Of a stretch of 18,258 nt of DNA, positions 1-16,668 are shown piece by piece. This DNA comes from Melanopsichium pennsylvanicum (taxonomy: Eukaryota > Basidiomycota > Ustilaginomycetes > Ustilaginales). The stretch spans positions 1 through 18,258 of the forward strand of contig OAPG01000058.1 of assembly GCA_900208305.1 (NCBI GenBank). The letters are read 5' to 3'. The translations under genes were made by a program, and so were the position numbers. Within the stretch, counting starts at the first letter, position 1. Every line of letters begins with the position of its first letter. Below the pieces are notes generated by a model. That model made no database searches. It was given only the letters and a program-made list of their open reading frames with translations, and was not told the DNA's origin.

Positions 1-131
1 TCGGAAGATTTTAGTAGGTCGATTATAGTAATTACTAGAAAATAGAAAACACTAGATAGTTTGTTCCGCTAAGGAGATGGGTAAGAAGGGGAGTGCGTCC
101 CACCATGATATTCTATAATTTTATATATAAA

Positions 132-9030
<8,899 letters not shown>

Positions 9031-9165
9031 TAATCCTTCTAGTCTATTCACTTTTTTAGTACCAATCTTTTTATTTATAGTGTTAATTATTTTTTACTCT
9101 TTAATTATAAGTTAACATCCTTTTTTTAGTAGCCAAAAAAGTATTCCGTATTTACTTAATTTTGG

Positions 9166-9185
9166 TATACCTATATATAGGTATA
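9166..9185. repeat. 20-nt perfect palindrome in the cox1 leader
   Basis: TATACCTATATATAGGTATA is its own reverse complement. It lies between the 3' end of tRNA-Ser (9194) and the cox1 start. It may be a processing structure or a relic of the mini-palindrome family. Confidence 0.7.
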
Positions 9186-9193
9186 TAATTACA

Positions 9194-9282
9194 CGGACAA
9201 AAGGAGATTCGAACTCCTAAGGAAGTTTTTTATATTCCAGACAATTAGCAATCGCCTACACCTCGCCAATAGCGGTTTGTCC
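9194..9282 (-). tRNA. trnS(gcu): tRNA-Ser(GCU)
   Basis: 89-nt class II tRNA. The acceptor stem GGACAAA pairs with TTTGTCC. The anticodon arm is GGCGA-TTGCTAA-TTGTC with anticodon GCT. A long variable arm pairs GGAA with TTCC. The T arm AGGAG-TTCGAAT-CTCCT is perfect. The D arm has a 3-bp stem (CTA/TAG) and a loop containing GG. It would read AGY serine codons and lies just upstream of cox1, where it could also punctuate the transcript. Confidence 0.93.
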
Positions 9283-9321
9283 ATAAGTAACCTATATAAA
9301 GAAGGTATAAAAAGAAACTAT

Positions 9322-9362
9322 TTTAATTTAATTTAATTTAATTTAATTTAATTTAATTTAAT
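9322..9362. repeat. tandem repeat (TTTAA)n, about eight copies
   Basis: A run of about 41 nt with a 5-nt period, in the spacer between tRNA-Ser and the nad1 3' fragment. It is a likely site of length variation. Confidence 0.9.
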
Positions 9363-9417
9363 CCCAGTACGAATAGAATTAATATATTAAAGTAAAGGGG
9401 TTAAAAATAAGTATTAA

Positions 9418-9563
9418 TTAATAAGGACTAATATCGAAAGCAATCAGAAGACTAGGTACTAGGATTAGTAGTGCGATAGCTATAGGAAGCATACCAGTCC
9501 AACAGAACGTCATAAGCCCATCTAGATAAATTAATATAATCGTTTATTTACTCTTCAGCAAAT
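9418..9563 (-). pseudogene. second copy of the nad1 3' end
   Basis: From 9522 to 9418 the minus strand encodes [20 protein letters not shown] then [13 protein letters not shown] and TAA, matching the nad1 C-terminus at 11341-11239. Over the last 30 codons, 12 codons differ, and 11 of those are synonymous; the only replacement is Leu to Met. A further 12-nt match, ATTTGCTGAAGA (9563-9552), corresponds to the FAEDS part of nad1, with the segment between deleted. The fragment has no start. The synonymous pattern implies it diverged as part of a working gene before becoming a fragment. It may be either the displaced original 3' end or an imported one. Confidence 0.88.
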
Positions 9564-9574
9564 TGTAATAATTG

Positions 9575-9646
9575 AATAACTAAAGAGACTCGAACTCTTA
9601 TCCATACTATCAGAAGTAGTAGACATTAGCATTATGTTATAGTTAG
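9575..9646 (-). tRNA. trnR(ucu): tRNA-Arg(UCU)
   Basis: 72-nt cloverleaf. The acceptor CTAACTA/TAGTTAT has 6 pairs plus a C-T mismatch at the end. The D arm is ACAT-AATGCTA-ATGT. The anticodon arm is TACTA-CTTCTGA-TAGTA with anticodon TCT. The T arm is AAGAG-TTCGAGT-CTCTT. The D loop lacks the usual GG pair, so its tertiary fold may be unusual. It would read AGR arginine codons, which are rare in the genes of this window. It sits between the GIY-YIG remnant and the nad1 3' fragment. Confidence 0.78.
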
Positions 9647-9669
9647 TTACAGTTTTATAAAAACTAGTA

Positions 9670-9683
9670 GCGCCAGCGCAGAA
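9670..9683. repeat. GC-rich repeat, copy 2 (GCGCCAGCGCAGAA)
   Basis: Reverse complement of the first 14 nt of the element at 3347-3363. It lies between the GIY-YIG remnant and tRNA-Arg. Confidence 0.85.
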
Positions 9684-9712
9684 AGATCTACAAACCTTAA
9701 AAATAGGGGGGA

Positions 9713-10880
9713 CTACAAATTAGTAACTTTAGAAAAGATCCAACCTTTAATAATTGTACCTGAATCGAGCTATTTACGAAGTGTTTTTAGGCTAACACTT
9801 CGACCTTCGATATTATAAGTGTGCGCAGATGCGACTGTAATAGAAGGTACAACAGTTTCAGTATTATTAATAGTGTCTTTAATAAGCACTTTCATTGAAT
9901 TTAATTTGTATTAAGACCCACACGTGATTCAACACGGTACTGATCGAATAGCTTTTTAAGCGCTTCAACAGGGATTAGATAAATTTTTGTATTCTCAGTA
10001 GGTCCGATTCGTGATACAGTATAGCGTCGGAATAGTTTAGTACCGGAAGAAAGAGACAACACCAATACCAAGTTGACGAGCACCAACTGCAGCACTTGCA
10101 GCTTCAAATACTAGAACATCATCCAGGTAAAGATAAATTGGTTGAGACATACTCGTTACCATTTATTCCATTTTTCATAAGATAGTTCAGAATGATCTGT
10201 GTAAGGTCCTATGTTAGCTACTTTTACAGTATTAAGTGAAGGTTTCAGTGTTAGAATAAGATACTGTAAAAGAATAATAATTTTACGAAGTTGATCAATA
10301 CTAGCTTCTTTAATTTCTTTTAGTTGAACTAGTTCAACTAGATAAATTGTTAGGCTAAAATTTTTAGTCCATACTTAGACATATTAGAAATAATGGACGT
10401 GTCTTATTTTTAGAAATGTCTTGTTTATAATTAGCAACACGTTTGGCTAGCTCAACACTACTTCCAACATATTGTTCACCAGTTAGCATATTAGTCCAGA
10501 TGTAAATACCAGCATATTTAGGTAGACCACTACGTTTACCAATTAGCTGATAAATATCCTTTTTATTTACCTCTTTTGTAATAGGATCACAATAATTTAC
10601 TGTTTTAGGTTCAATACTATAAGTTGTTCAAGTTATTCTGGTAGAACTCGATCGAACTTACTAGGTAGAATCTATTAAGTACATCCGTATCTGTATTATT
10701 ACCGGAAGTAAGATACCGTCGTGCAATGAGATATGGGTTAGAAGTGTTTCGTCCTAGATCTTTTTCTAGTACTTCAGACCAGAAATTCTCATTATTATCC
10801 TTTTCTTCTGCATCTTTCTTCTTTTTGTCTCCGGTATTATACCAAGCATAGCTACCTACATTATACTCATGCTGCTACTA
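9713..10880 (-). pseudogene. GIY-YIG homing endonuclease remnant downstream of nad1
   Basis: Coding pieces lie in shifting frames. First comes a charged N-terminal region (GDKKKKDAEEKDNNENFW, then EKDLGRNTSNPYLIARRY). The catalytic start follows, GIYIWTNMLTGEQYVGSS, with GIY at 10510-10502 and YVG at 10471-10463, then an arginine in ELAKRVANYK. After frame changes near 10405-10380 come FSLTIYLVELVQLKEIKEAS, SQPIYLYLDDVLVFEAASAA and LFRRYTVSRIGPTENTKIYL. Last is a NUMOD-like end, SVSLKTLRK, a TAG, then LDSGTIIKGWIFSK, stopping at 9715-9713. No group I core motifs are visible around it, so this is probably a free-standing or gene-end-inserted element. Several frameshifts make it non-functional as written, though some may be sequencing errors. 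The upstream boundary is approximate. Confidence 0.8.
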
Positions 10881-10984
10881 TTTGTATTAGAAGTAGTTGA
10901 TCAATTAGTAGACCTCCTGAACAAGTAGAGTAATACAAATTAGAATAGAATAAATAGCAGTGCAACACAAATCTTTAGAAAATG

Positions 10985-11021
10985 GTAATTCGGTAGGACA
11001 AACAGGAATGGCTACTAGTAG
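10985..11021 (-). repeat. short repeat of the nad2 5' coding region
   Basis: 37 nt matching 18257-18220 in nad2 with one substitution and one missing base. Both encode LLVAIPV on the minus strand. Upstream of the repeat the frame reads MVNVNSFLH, a plausible nad2 N-terminus. It may be a fragment of an older nad2 5' end stranded next to nad1. Confidence 0.7.
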
Positions 11022-11238
11022 ATGTAGAAATGAATTTACGTTTACCATACCTATATTAATATCCATTAAAGTTGTACATTCTGGTAAATATAAATTCTTA
11101 CCTTTTTTTACTATAATAATAAAACAGGGATTAAAAATTACTATAATGGTGAAAAAGAAATAATTCTCTAGTCCTACTAAAATTATTATACTATATAAGT
11201 AACCGTGTGGCGCGCAAGGGGGAAAATAGTTATTATTT

Positions 11239-12229
11239 TTAATAAGGGCTAATATCGAATGCAATTAGTAGACTTGGTACTAGGATTAGAAGAGCGATAG
11301 CAATTGGTAGAAGTCCAGTCCAACAGAATACCATTAGTGAATCGTACCGCATTCGAGGCAGTGTAGCTCGAATCCATACAAATAGGAACATAATTAGAAC
11401 TGCTTTTACAGCTAGAGCAATACTTTGTAGGTTAATAAATGAATCTTCAGCAAATAGTACTTGAGGTGACATGTTATATCCACCAAGGAATAGAATTGCT
11501 GTGAAGTAGACATTAGAACAATACTTCCATACTCTGCTAGGAAGAAAAATACAAAGATCATACCTGAGTGCTCTGTCATGAAACCAGCAACTAGCTCAGA
11601 TTCAGCTTCTGGAAGATCGAATGGTGTACGGTTTGTTTCAGCAAGTGCGGAAATAAAGAATAGAATAAAGATAGGTAGTAGAGGTATAATATACCATACA
11701 CTTTGTTGAGCTTCAATAATTTCTGTAATATGAATGTACACAAAGTAGAATTACAGTTAGTACAGCAGCACTATAAATTAGTTCGTAACTAATCATTTGA
11801 GCTGTAGATCGTAGAGAACCTAGGAAAGCATATTTAGAATTAGCTGACCATCCTGCAAATAGGATACCATATACACCAATACTTGAAAGGGCTAGAGAGT
11901 AAAGAATACTAGTGAAAAATCACTAAGAGCTAGACCAGGACCTAGAGGAATAACACCCCAACCTAGTAGACTAAAAATTAGTGTTACCATAGGAGCTAGA
12001 AAGAATAGACTTTTTGTAGCTTGTGATGGAATAACTTGCTCTTTAATTACCAGTTTTAGAGCATCTGCAAATGGTTGTAGTAGAGCATAGTATCCAACAA
12101 CATTAGGTCCAATTCGTCGTTGCATTGATCCATTACTTTTCGTTCAATTACTGTCATAAAAGCAACACTTAGTAGAATTGGAACAAGAACTACTAGAATC
12201 TCTAGTAGATTATATAGAATTGAAAGCAT
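11239..12229 (-). CDS. nad1: NADH dehydrogenase subunit 1 (four frameshifts as written)
   Basis: Subunit of the membrane arm of complex I, near the quinone site. It starts at ATG 12229-12227 ([20 protein letters not shown]) and ends at TAA 11241-11239 (AFDISPY). Family signatures are [52 protein letters not shown] and [14 protein letters not shown]. The frame breaks near 12129-12130 (one base short), 11908-11909 (one short, GGT read as GT), 11736-11741 (two short or one extra) and 11505-11507 (one short). Adding the missing five bases gives 332 codons, the normal length for this family. There are no introns. nad1 follows nad4 after a 494-nt spacer. Frameshifts of this kind are more likely sequence errors than decay, because the amino-acid sequence is otherwise fully conserved. 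Confidence 0.93.
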
Positions 12230-12337
12230 TTTTAAGTTTTATTTTACTGCGTTACTAATTTTACTAATTACTATCTAATATCTAGATTATTTAAAGTAAA
12301 TACGCACGTTAATAAATCTATACTTAATTACCGCCGT

Positions 12338-12360
12338 GCGCAAGCGCAGCGCAAGCGCAA
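12338..12360. repeat. 23-nt GC repeat, copy A
   Basis: Two tandem units of GCGCAAGCGCA plus a final A. Identical copies are at 14507-14529 and 14644-14666. All are preceded within a few bases by CCG and surrounded by AT-rich spacer. Confidence 0.95.
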
Positions 12361-12562
12361 ATGTAGACTAAATTGCGCGCGAGCTCTTAGATAGATTAAT
12401 CTATTTTATTATAGACTAACCTACTATATTAATTTCTCTTTTATTTAAATGAAAGTAATAAGTATAGATAGGAATAAATCAAAAAGAGTAAGAGTAAGTA
12501 CTCTATCCTATACAAGAATAGGAATATTATAGTAGAGTTTTTTTTGCTATCGACGAGTTGTA

Positions 12563-12580
12563 AATTTAACTAGTTAAATT
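12563..12580. repeat. 18-nt perfect palindrome AATTTAACTAGTTAAATT
   Basis: Self-complementary sequence in the nad4-nad1 spacer. Related TTTAAC/GTTAAA arms recur over the next 90 nt, so several hairpins are possible there. Confidence 0.7.
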
Positions 12581-12723
12581 AAGTTGGCCTGAAAATAGAA
12601 GATTTAACAACTAAATGAGTGAAAGGGGAGTTAAATCACTTAGTTAAACTAATTTTAATTAAGTTTAAAAGTGTAGTTACAAAAATAAAATCAAATTTAT
12701 TAAGACCTATCTAATTTTGTATT

Positions 12724-14214
12724 TTAGTAATAACTATTTTCCTTTTTTAGTCTGACTTTTAATTGATTGAAAAAAAGTAGTCCAGATGTTGAAGCATGAA
12801 CTGAATCAAGGATAATATTTGGGAAAATTCCAAATACTACGGCAACAAATAGAAGAGGTAGTAGAAGCATAAACTCTCGTCGAGTAAGATCTGTAGTGTA
12901 GTTTAGGTATTTACTCCAAGCACCAAAGGCAATTCGGTTATATAGCCAAATAGAATAAGCAGCACTTAGAACAATACCGGAACTTCCTAGTACAGCAAAT
13001 ACAGGGTTTCGTTGGAAGGCACCCGCTAGACATAGGAATTCACCAGCCCAATTAGCACTTAGAGGTACTGCAGCATTAAAAATTGTAAATACAAAGAACA
13101 GAATTGAGAATAGTGGCATATAAGCAGTCATACCTCGGTAGTACCGAATAGTTCGTGTATGGTATCGATCATATAGAACTCCACCTACTAGAATAAATAG
13201 TGCTGGACTAACAACTCCATGAGCAATACTTAGTAGTAGAGCACCATCAATACCTTGGATAGTATTACTGAATAGTCCTAGTACTACTACAGCCATATGA
13301 CCAATAGAAGAGTAAGCAACTAGAGCTTTGAAATCAGTTTGTCGTAGTGTAGCTAGTGATGCATAAATTAGAGTAATTACTGCAATAGTTTGTACTAGTG
13401 GAGAGAAGTATGATGTTGCATCTGGTAGAAATTGAATTAGAATTCGCATGTATCCATATGTAGCTAGTTTTAGGATAAGACCAGCTAGAATAACACTACC
13501 AGCTAGTGGAGCTTCAGCATGAGCTCGAGGTAGCCATACGTGGAATGGTAGTAGTGGTGTTTTGATAGCCATACTAATAAATACAGCTAGCCATAGTAGT
13601 TTTTGTGATTCTAGATTAATTTCAGATAGTGATACTACTTGAAAATCTGTTGAACCAACATTATAGTAAATAACTAGGAAAGCTAGTAGCATAAATAGTG
13701 AACCAAATAGTGTATAAAGGAACAGTAGGAAAGCAGCTCGTACTCGTGTAGCACTACCACCCCAAATACCTACAATTAGGAATAGAGGAATTAGTACACT
13801 TTCAAAGAATACATAGAATAGTAGAATATCTAGTACAATAAATACCGCAATTAGTAGTGTTTCTAGTACTAGGAAACACATAAGGAAGTATTTAAGTTGT
13901 TGTTTAATATTATCCCAATTACTTAGAATACAAATTGGTGTAATAAATGTTGTTAGTAGAACAAAATAAAGTGAGATACCATCTACCCCAATGTGTAGGT
14001 GACAGAAATTAACTTGGTTAAATTCTTGCGTAAATTGATATTCACTAGTACTTGAATCAAATTCACCCCATAGTACAATACTTAGAACAAAATTAATTAG
14101 TGATGTTCCTAGTGCTACTCGTTTCATTTGTGACTCTGATTGTTCTGTGTTTCCTTGCATAGGTGCTAGCATTAGAGCACCCACTAGAGGAATAATAAGT
14201 AGTAGTGTTAGCAT
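12724..14214 (-). CDS. nad4: NADH dehydrogenase subunit 4
   Basis: Proton-pumping, antiporter-like subunit of complex I. The 496-residue frame is unbroken from ATG (14214-14212) to TAA, the usual length for fungal Nad4, with about a dozen hydrophobic segments. Signatures are HIGVDGISLYFVLLT, LFYVFFESVLIPLFLIVGIW (with the conserved membrane glutamate), IKTPLLPFHVWLPRAHAEAP and YSSIGHMAVVVLG with IAHGVVSPALF. Leucine is almost always CTN and arginine CGN; a rare AGA appears in the divergent C-terminal tail (VRLKKENSYY). It is the only complete nad gene here without a frameshift. Upstream is a long repeat-rich spacer. Confidence 0.97.
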   Translation of the reverse strand: MLTLLLIIPLVGALMLAPMQGNTEQSESQMKRVALGTSLINFVLSIVLWGEFDSSTSEYQFTQEFNQVNFCHLHIGVDGISLYFVLLTTFITPICILSNWDNIKQQLKYFLMCFLVLETLLIAVFIVLDILLFYVFFESVLIPLFLIVGIWGGSATRVRAAFLLFLYTLFGSLFMLLAFLVIYYNVGSTDFQVVSLSEINLESQKLLWLAVFISMAIKTPLLPFHVWLPRAHAEAPLAGSVILAGLILKLATYGYMRILIQFLPDATSYFSPLVQTIAVITLIYASLATLRQTDFKALVAYSSIGHMAVVVLGLFSNTIQGIDGALLLSIAHGVVSPALFILVGGVLYDRYHTRTIRYYRGMTAYMPLFSILFFVFTIFNAAVPLSANWAGEFLCLAGAFQRNPVFAVLGSSGIVLSAAYSIWLYNRIAFGAWSKYLNYTTDLTRREFMLLLPLLFVAVVFGIFPNIILDSVHASTSGLLFFNQLKVRLKKENSYY

Positions 14215-14506
14215 TTTCTTTTTTCATTTTTTTATTGTTGATGTCCTTCTTTATGGGCTAATAAAAAGTATATTCTTTTTTTATCCCTTATCTCTTTTAT
14301 TATTTTCTGTTCTGCTGGGCGCGGGCGCAGAGAACAGTACTTTTTATTTATTAGTCGGAGGATACTTAATATAATTTATACCTACGACTGCTGCCTACCG
14401 CAGCCCCCCCCGAAAGTTTATAGCATAAGTTATCTAAGCCCGCCCCAATAAAAAAGAGTATTATAGGCGCTACTCCATTTTACGACGGCTATAAATTGAT
14501 AACCGT

Positions 14507-14529
14507 GCGCAAGCGCAGCGCAAGCGCAA
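14507..14529. repeat. 23-nt GC repeat, copy B
   Basis: Identical to 12338-12360; the preceding CCGT and the following AT-rich context also match copy A. Confidence 0.95.
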
Positions 14530-14643
14530 TCATTTATTTTCTAACTTATATAATAAATATAGTAATATAATAAAAGCATAAGTATACCTATACAATACAT
14601 AAAATAAGGAAATTAATAAAAAATAGAAAGATTTACCGCCCGC

Positions 14644-14666
14644 GCGCAAGCGCAGCGCAAGCGCAA
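14644..14666. repeat. 23-nt GC repeat, copy C
   Basis: Identical to copies A and B; here preceded by CCGCCCGC. Confidence 0.95.
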
Positions 14667-14784
14667 TCTTTTGTCCTATCTTTTATTATGTAGATTAAAA
14701 AAACCCCTTTATAAAATTTTCTAGCGGCGGGCAGCAGGTAAGAGGGCGCCAATAAAAAGATAGGTTTTTTTATTTATTAAATTA

Positions 14785-14801
14785 GTCGCGCCAGCGCAGA
14801 A
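14785..14801. repeat. 17-nt GC-rich repeat, copy 3 (reverse orientation)
   Basis: Exact reverse complement of 3347-3363, in the spacer between the nad3 fragment and nad4. Confidence 0.9.
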
Positions 14802-14849
14802 TGCTAATAAAATAGAATATTTTATAAGGAGAGGGAAGAAAAGCTAAAA

Positions 14850-15022
14850 TTATGGTTTTTCAACACGGATAGAGCTTCGTTTATCTGTAAAGTAAAGTAT
14901 AGAGCACCTGAATTAAACTCGTAAACAAAACCAACAGTAAGTACCAGGAAGCCTTCGGCGGATTTTCATCCGCATCCATAAGTGCTTGTTTGGGAAAGGT
15001 TCATTGCATAAGGATATGTTAT
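14850..15022 (-). pseudogene. second, broken copy of the nad3 3' end
   Basis: The minus strand encodes ITYPYAMNLSQTSTYG, then [20 protein letters not shown], then DKRSSIRVEKP and a stop at 14852-14850. This parallels the nad3 segment [17 protein letters not shown] through [12 protein letters not shown] (16450-16301). Two lesions prevent function: a hairpin element (14952-14973) stands in place of the FWIFVIF region, and a 5-nt tandem duplication (TTTAC) sits before ACAGATAAACG. It has diverged more than the nad1 fragment, with amino-acid changes. It lies directly downstream of the GIY-YIG module, as the nad1 fragment does. Confidence 0.88.
14952..14973. repeat. hairpin element in the nad3 fragment
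   Basis: CCTTCG followed by GCGGAT-TTTC-ATCCGC, a 6-bp stem with a 4-nt loop (GAAA on the coding strand). The leading CCTTCGGCGG 10-mer recurs at 15198-15207. Confidence 0.8.
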
Positions 15023-16300
15023 AATAATTGGCCTGAGGAGTACTAGAGAATTTCCATCCTTTATATGTTGTTCCCTTAGATATACATTTACGAATAGTAT
15101 CCATACTAACATATTTTGTGGGACCTAGTGTTCGTGTAAACGGATTCATTTGATAAATACTTTCTTTGTAATAAGTTTTCCCTGTTTCCTATTTTTTCCT
15201 TCGGCGGTCGAAGGCCCCAATCTTAATCTTCTGTGATTTTACTGCTAGACGGTTTTCCGGTGTTAGATGTGGTTTGGGTGATTTAGTAAAAATAGATCGA
15301 GCTTCTTTAACTAGGTCTACAAATTCTTCTGTAGATAGTAGAACACAAGTAGAAAGAATTGATTGAGTGTGAGCCTGCTGGAGTGATAAAGAATAAAAAA
15401 CAAGACGGTTAGGGTTAGCCGTTGCTAGACTAATTGTTGCTCGAGAGATATCTGTTTCAGTTATAGTTGAGCTGCACTAGAACTAATATAAATAAGAATA
15501 TCATTCACATAAACATAGACAGGGACAGAGTTAGCTTTAATAATACTACTTTTCACTTTTTCACTGGTGTAACACCATCAACTTTCATTGTATTAAGTGT
15601 ACTATTAAGAGTGAAAATAGAATATTGTTTCAGACACAGTACAAGACTTTGCAGTTTAGTAATATCTTCTACTGCATAACCATTCCATTTTTAACAAAAA
15701 TAGAAATCTCTAGCTAAAAATCGGAATATTTGTATAGTGTTAGATGTAAAAACAAAATAACGTGAACTAGTGGCTAGAGTGCTAGGTTTAAAATAATGTA
15801 CTAGTCGAACAGAGAGACTCATACTGCTACCAACTAGTTGATCATTTTTGATTAGGTTAGTGAATACGTAAACACCATAAACACGTTTATTAGATACAAG
15901 TTTGCTACGTCCAACTCCTACAATAGCTTGAAATGCTTTTCGGATTTAACTAATGCTGTCTGAAAGAAGAATTGTACTGGATGAAATACTAGCTAGTTTA
16001 TCTAGTTTCTTCCTGAGTGCCTACCGGCGGGATAGAATGAAAAGCTTTTTGCACCTCATTGATAGTTGTCTGATCAGTAGGGTTACCACTCTGAATATGA
16101 CATTGTGCTTTTAGGTGCACATTCTCAGTAGATTGTCCTAGATCCTTTTCGTAGGCATCAGATAGATAAGTTGATTTTTCTTTTTTTCTACCTCTAACGA
16201 AGTGAATTGTTACTTTCACTTTTACTAATTTTTTAACTGGTAGAATAAGATCGTTTTTATTAGTAAAAGGGGAAGTATTAGACTTAACAACATCAACATT
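15023..16300 (-). pseudogene. GIY-YIG homing endonuclease remnant fused to nad3
   Basis: The module starts in frame with nad3 right after RSSIN. A charged linker contains [20 protein letters not shown] then [13 protein letters not shown], similar to EKDLGRNTSNPYLIARRYLT in the nad1 module. The frame stops at 16000-15998. In a shifted frame follow IRKAFQAIVGVGRSKL and the nuclease core GVYVFTNLIKNDQLVGSS (GVY at 15876-15868). Then come SVRLVHYFKP, and in other frames VPVYVYVNDILIYISSSAAQ and a NUMOD-like C-terminus VSMDTIRKCISKGTTYKGWK (within 15149-15040). Several stops and frame changes break it. No group I core motif is visible, so it does not look like an intron. Together with nad3 and the 14850-15022 fragment it forms a gene-end insertion. 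Confidence 0.8.
15198..15214. repeat. CCTTCG-GCGGT-CGAAGG hairpin
   Basis: 6-bp stem with a 5-nt loop inside the GIY-YIG remnant. It shares CCTTCGGCGG with the element at 14952-14973. Confidence 0.75.
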
Positions 16301-16668
16301 GTTAATTGAAGATCGTTTATCTGTGAAGTATAGAGCTCCTGTTCCAAACTCGTAAATGAAACCAACAGTAAGTACTAGGAAAAAGATAACAAAGATCCAG
16401 AACCCATAAGCACTTGTCTGGTAAAGATTTACGGCAAATGGGTAAGTCATTAGGAGTTCAATATCAAATACTAGGAATAGAATAACCTACTAGATAAAAT
16501 TGAATAGAGAAAGGGTTTCGTGTTTGACCATATACTGGACTAAAACCACATTCATATGGTGTAACTTTTTCTGAATCAGGTCGGTGAACAGCTAGTAGAA
16601 GGTTAGCAAATAGAAGAATAACTGCTAGAATAGGGATAAAAATAAAAAAATAGTGTAATTGTGTTCAT
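15998..16668 (-). CDS. nad3: NADH dehydrogenase subunit 3 with C-terminal endonuclease-derived extension
   Basis: Small complex I membrane subunit. ATG at 16668-16666 overlaps the nad2 stop by one base. The conserved core (16668-16301) reads [16 protein letters not shown], then [20 protein letters not shown] with the loop cysteine (ECG) that marks active/deactive states, then [18 protein letters not shown] and [13 protein letters not shown], about 121 residues. Two frameshifts are present as written: a run of seven T where six fit (16644-16650) and an extra base at 16484-16485. After the core there is no stop. About 100 further residues belong to the GIY-YIG module, ending at 16000-15998. Whether the protein keeps this tail, is processed, or the sequence is wrong cannot be told here. 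Confidence 0.92.

Larger units (their letters stand above)
12230..12723. other. nad4-nad1 spacer
   Basis: 494 nt, AT-rich, with no ORF or tRNA that I can support. It holds one copy of the 23-nt GC repeat (12338-12360), an 18-nt palindrome (12563-12580), the 12-nt palindrome TAGATTAATCTA near 12393-12404, and a loose inverted repeat around 12600-12660. Transcript processing or replication signals are possible but not shown. Confidence 0.7.
14215..14849. other. spacer upstream of nad4 with GC-rich repeats
   Basis: 635 nt with no supported gene; the short open frame on the plus strand here has no recognisable content. It contains two copies of the 23-nt GC repeat (14507-14529, 14644-14666), the third copy of the 17-nt repeat (14785-14801), and other GC patches such as GGGCGCGGGCGCAG near 14316 and GCGGCGGGCAGCAGG near 14724. 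AT-rich stretches lie between. It appears to be an accumulation zone for mini-palindromes. Confidence 0.75.

Noticed and set aside
9322..9362. CRISPR-like or satellite array
   Set aside because: A 5-nt period without spacers is a simple microsatellite.
10960..11163. Plus-strand ORF of 67 codons
   Set aside because: It overlaps the nad2-like repeat on the opposite strand, resembles no known protein, and lies in a window where all genes are on the minus strand.
10905..11264. Minus-strand ORF of 119 codons downstream of nad1
   Set aside because: Composed of nad1 3' flank, AT-rich spacer and the short nad2-like repeat; only the LLVAIPV segment is recognisable, so I annotate that as a repeat and not a gene.
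14147..14374. Plus-strand ORF of 75 codons
   Set aside because: It overlaps the nad4 start antisense and runs into repeat-rich spacer; no recognisable content.
15467..15679. Plus-strand ORF of 70 codons
   Set aside because: Antisense to the GIY-YIG remnant, whose minus-strand pieces are clearly recognisable.
14850..16300. Group I intron within nad3
   Set aside because: No P, Q, R or S elements seen, and the upstream nad3 already encodes the C-terminus that the downstream piece repeats.
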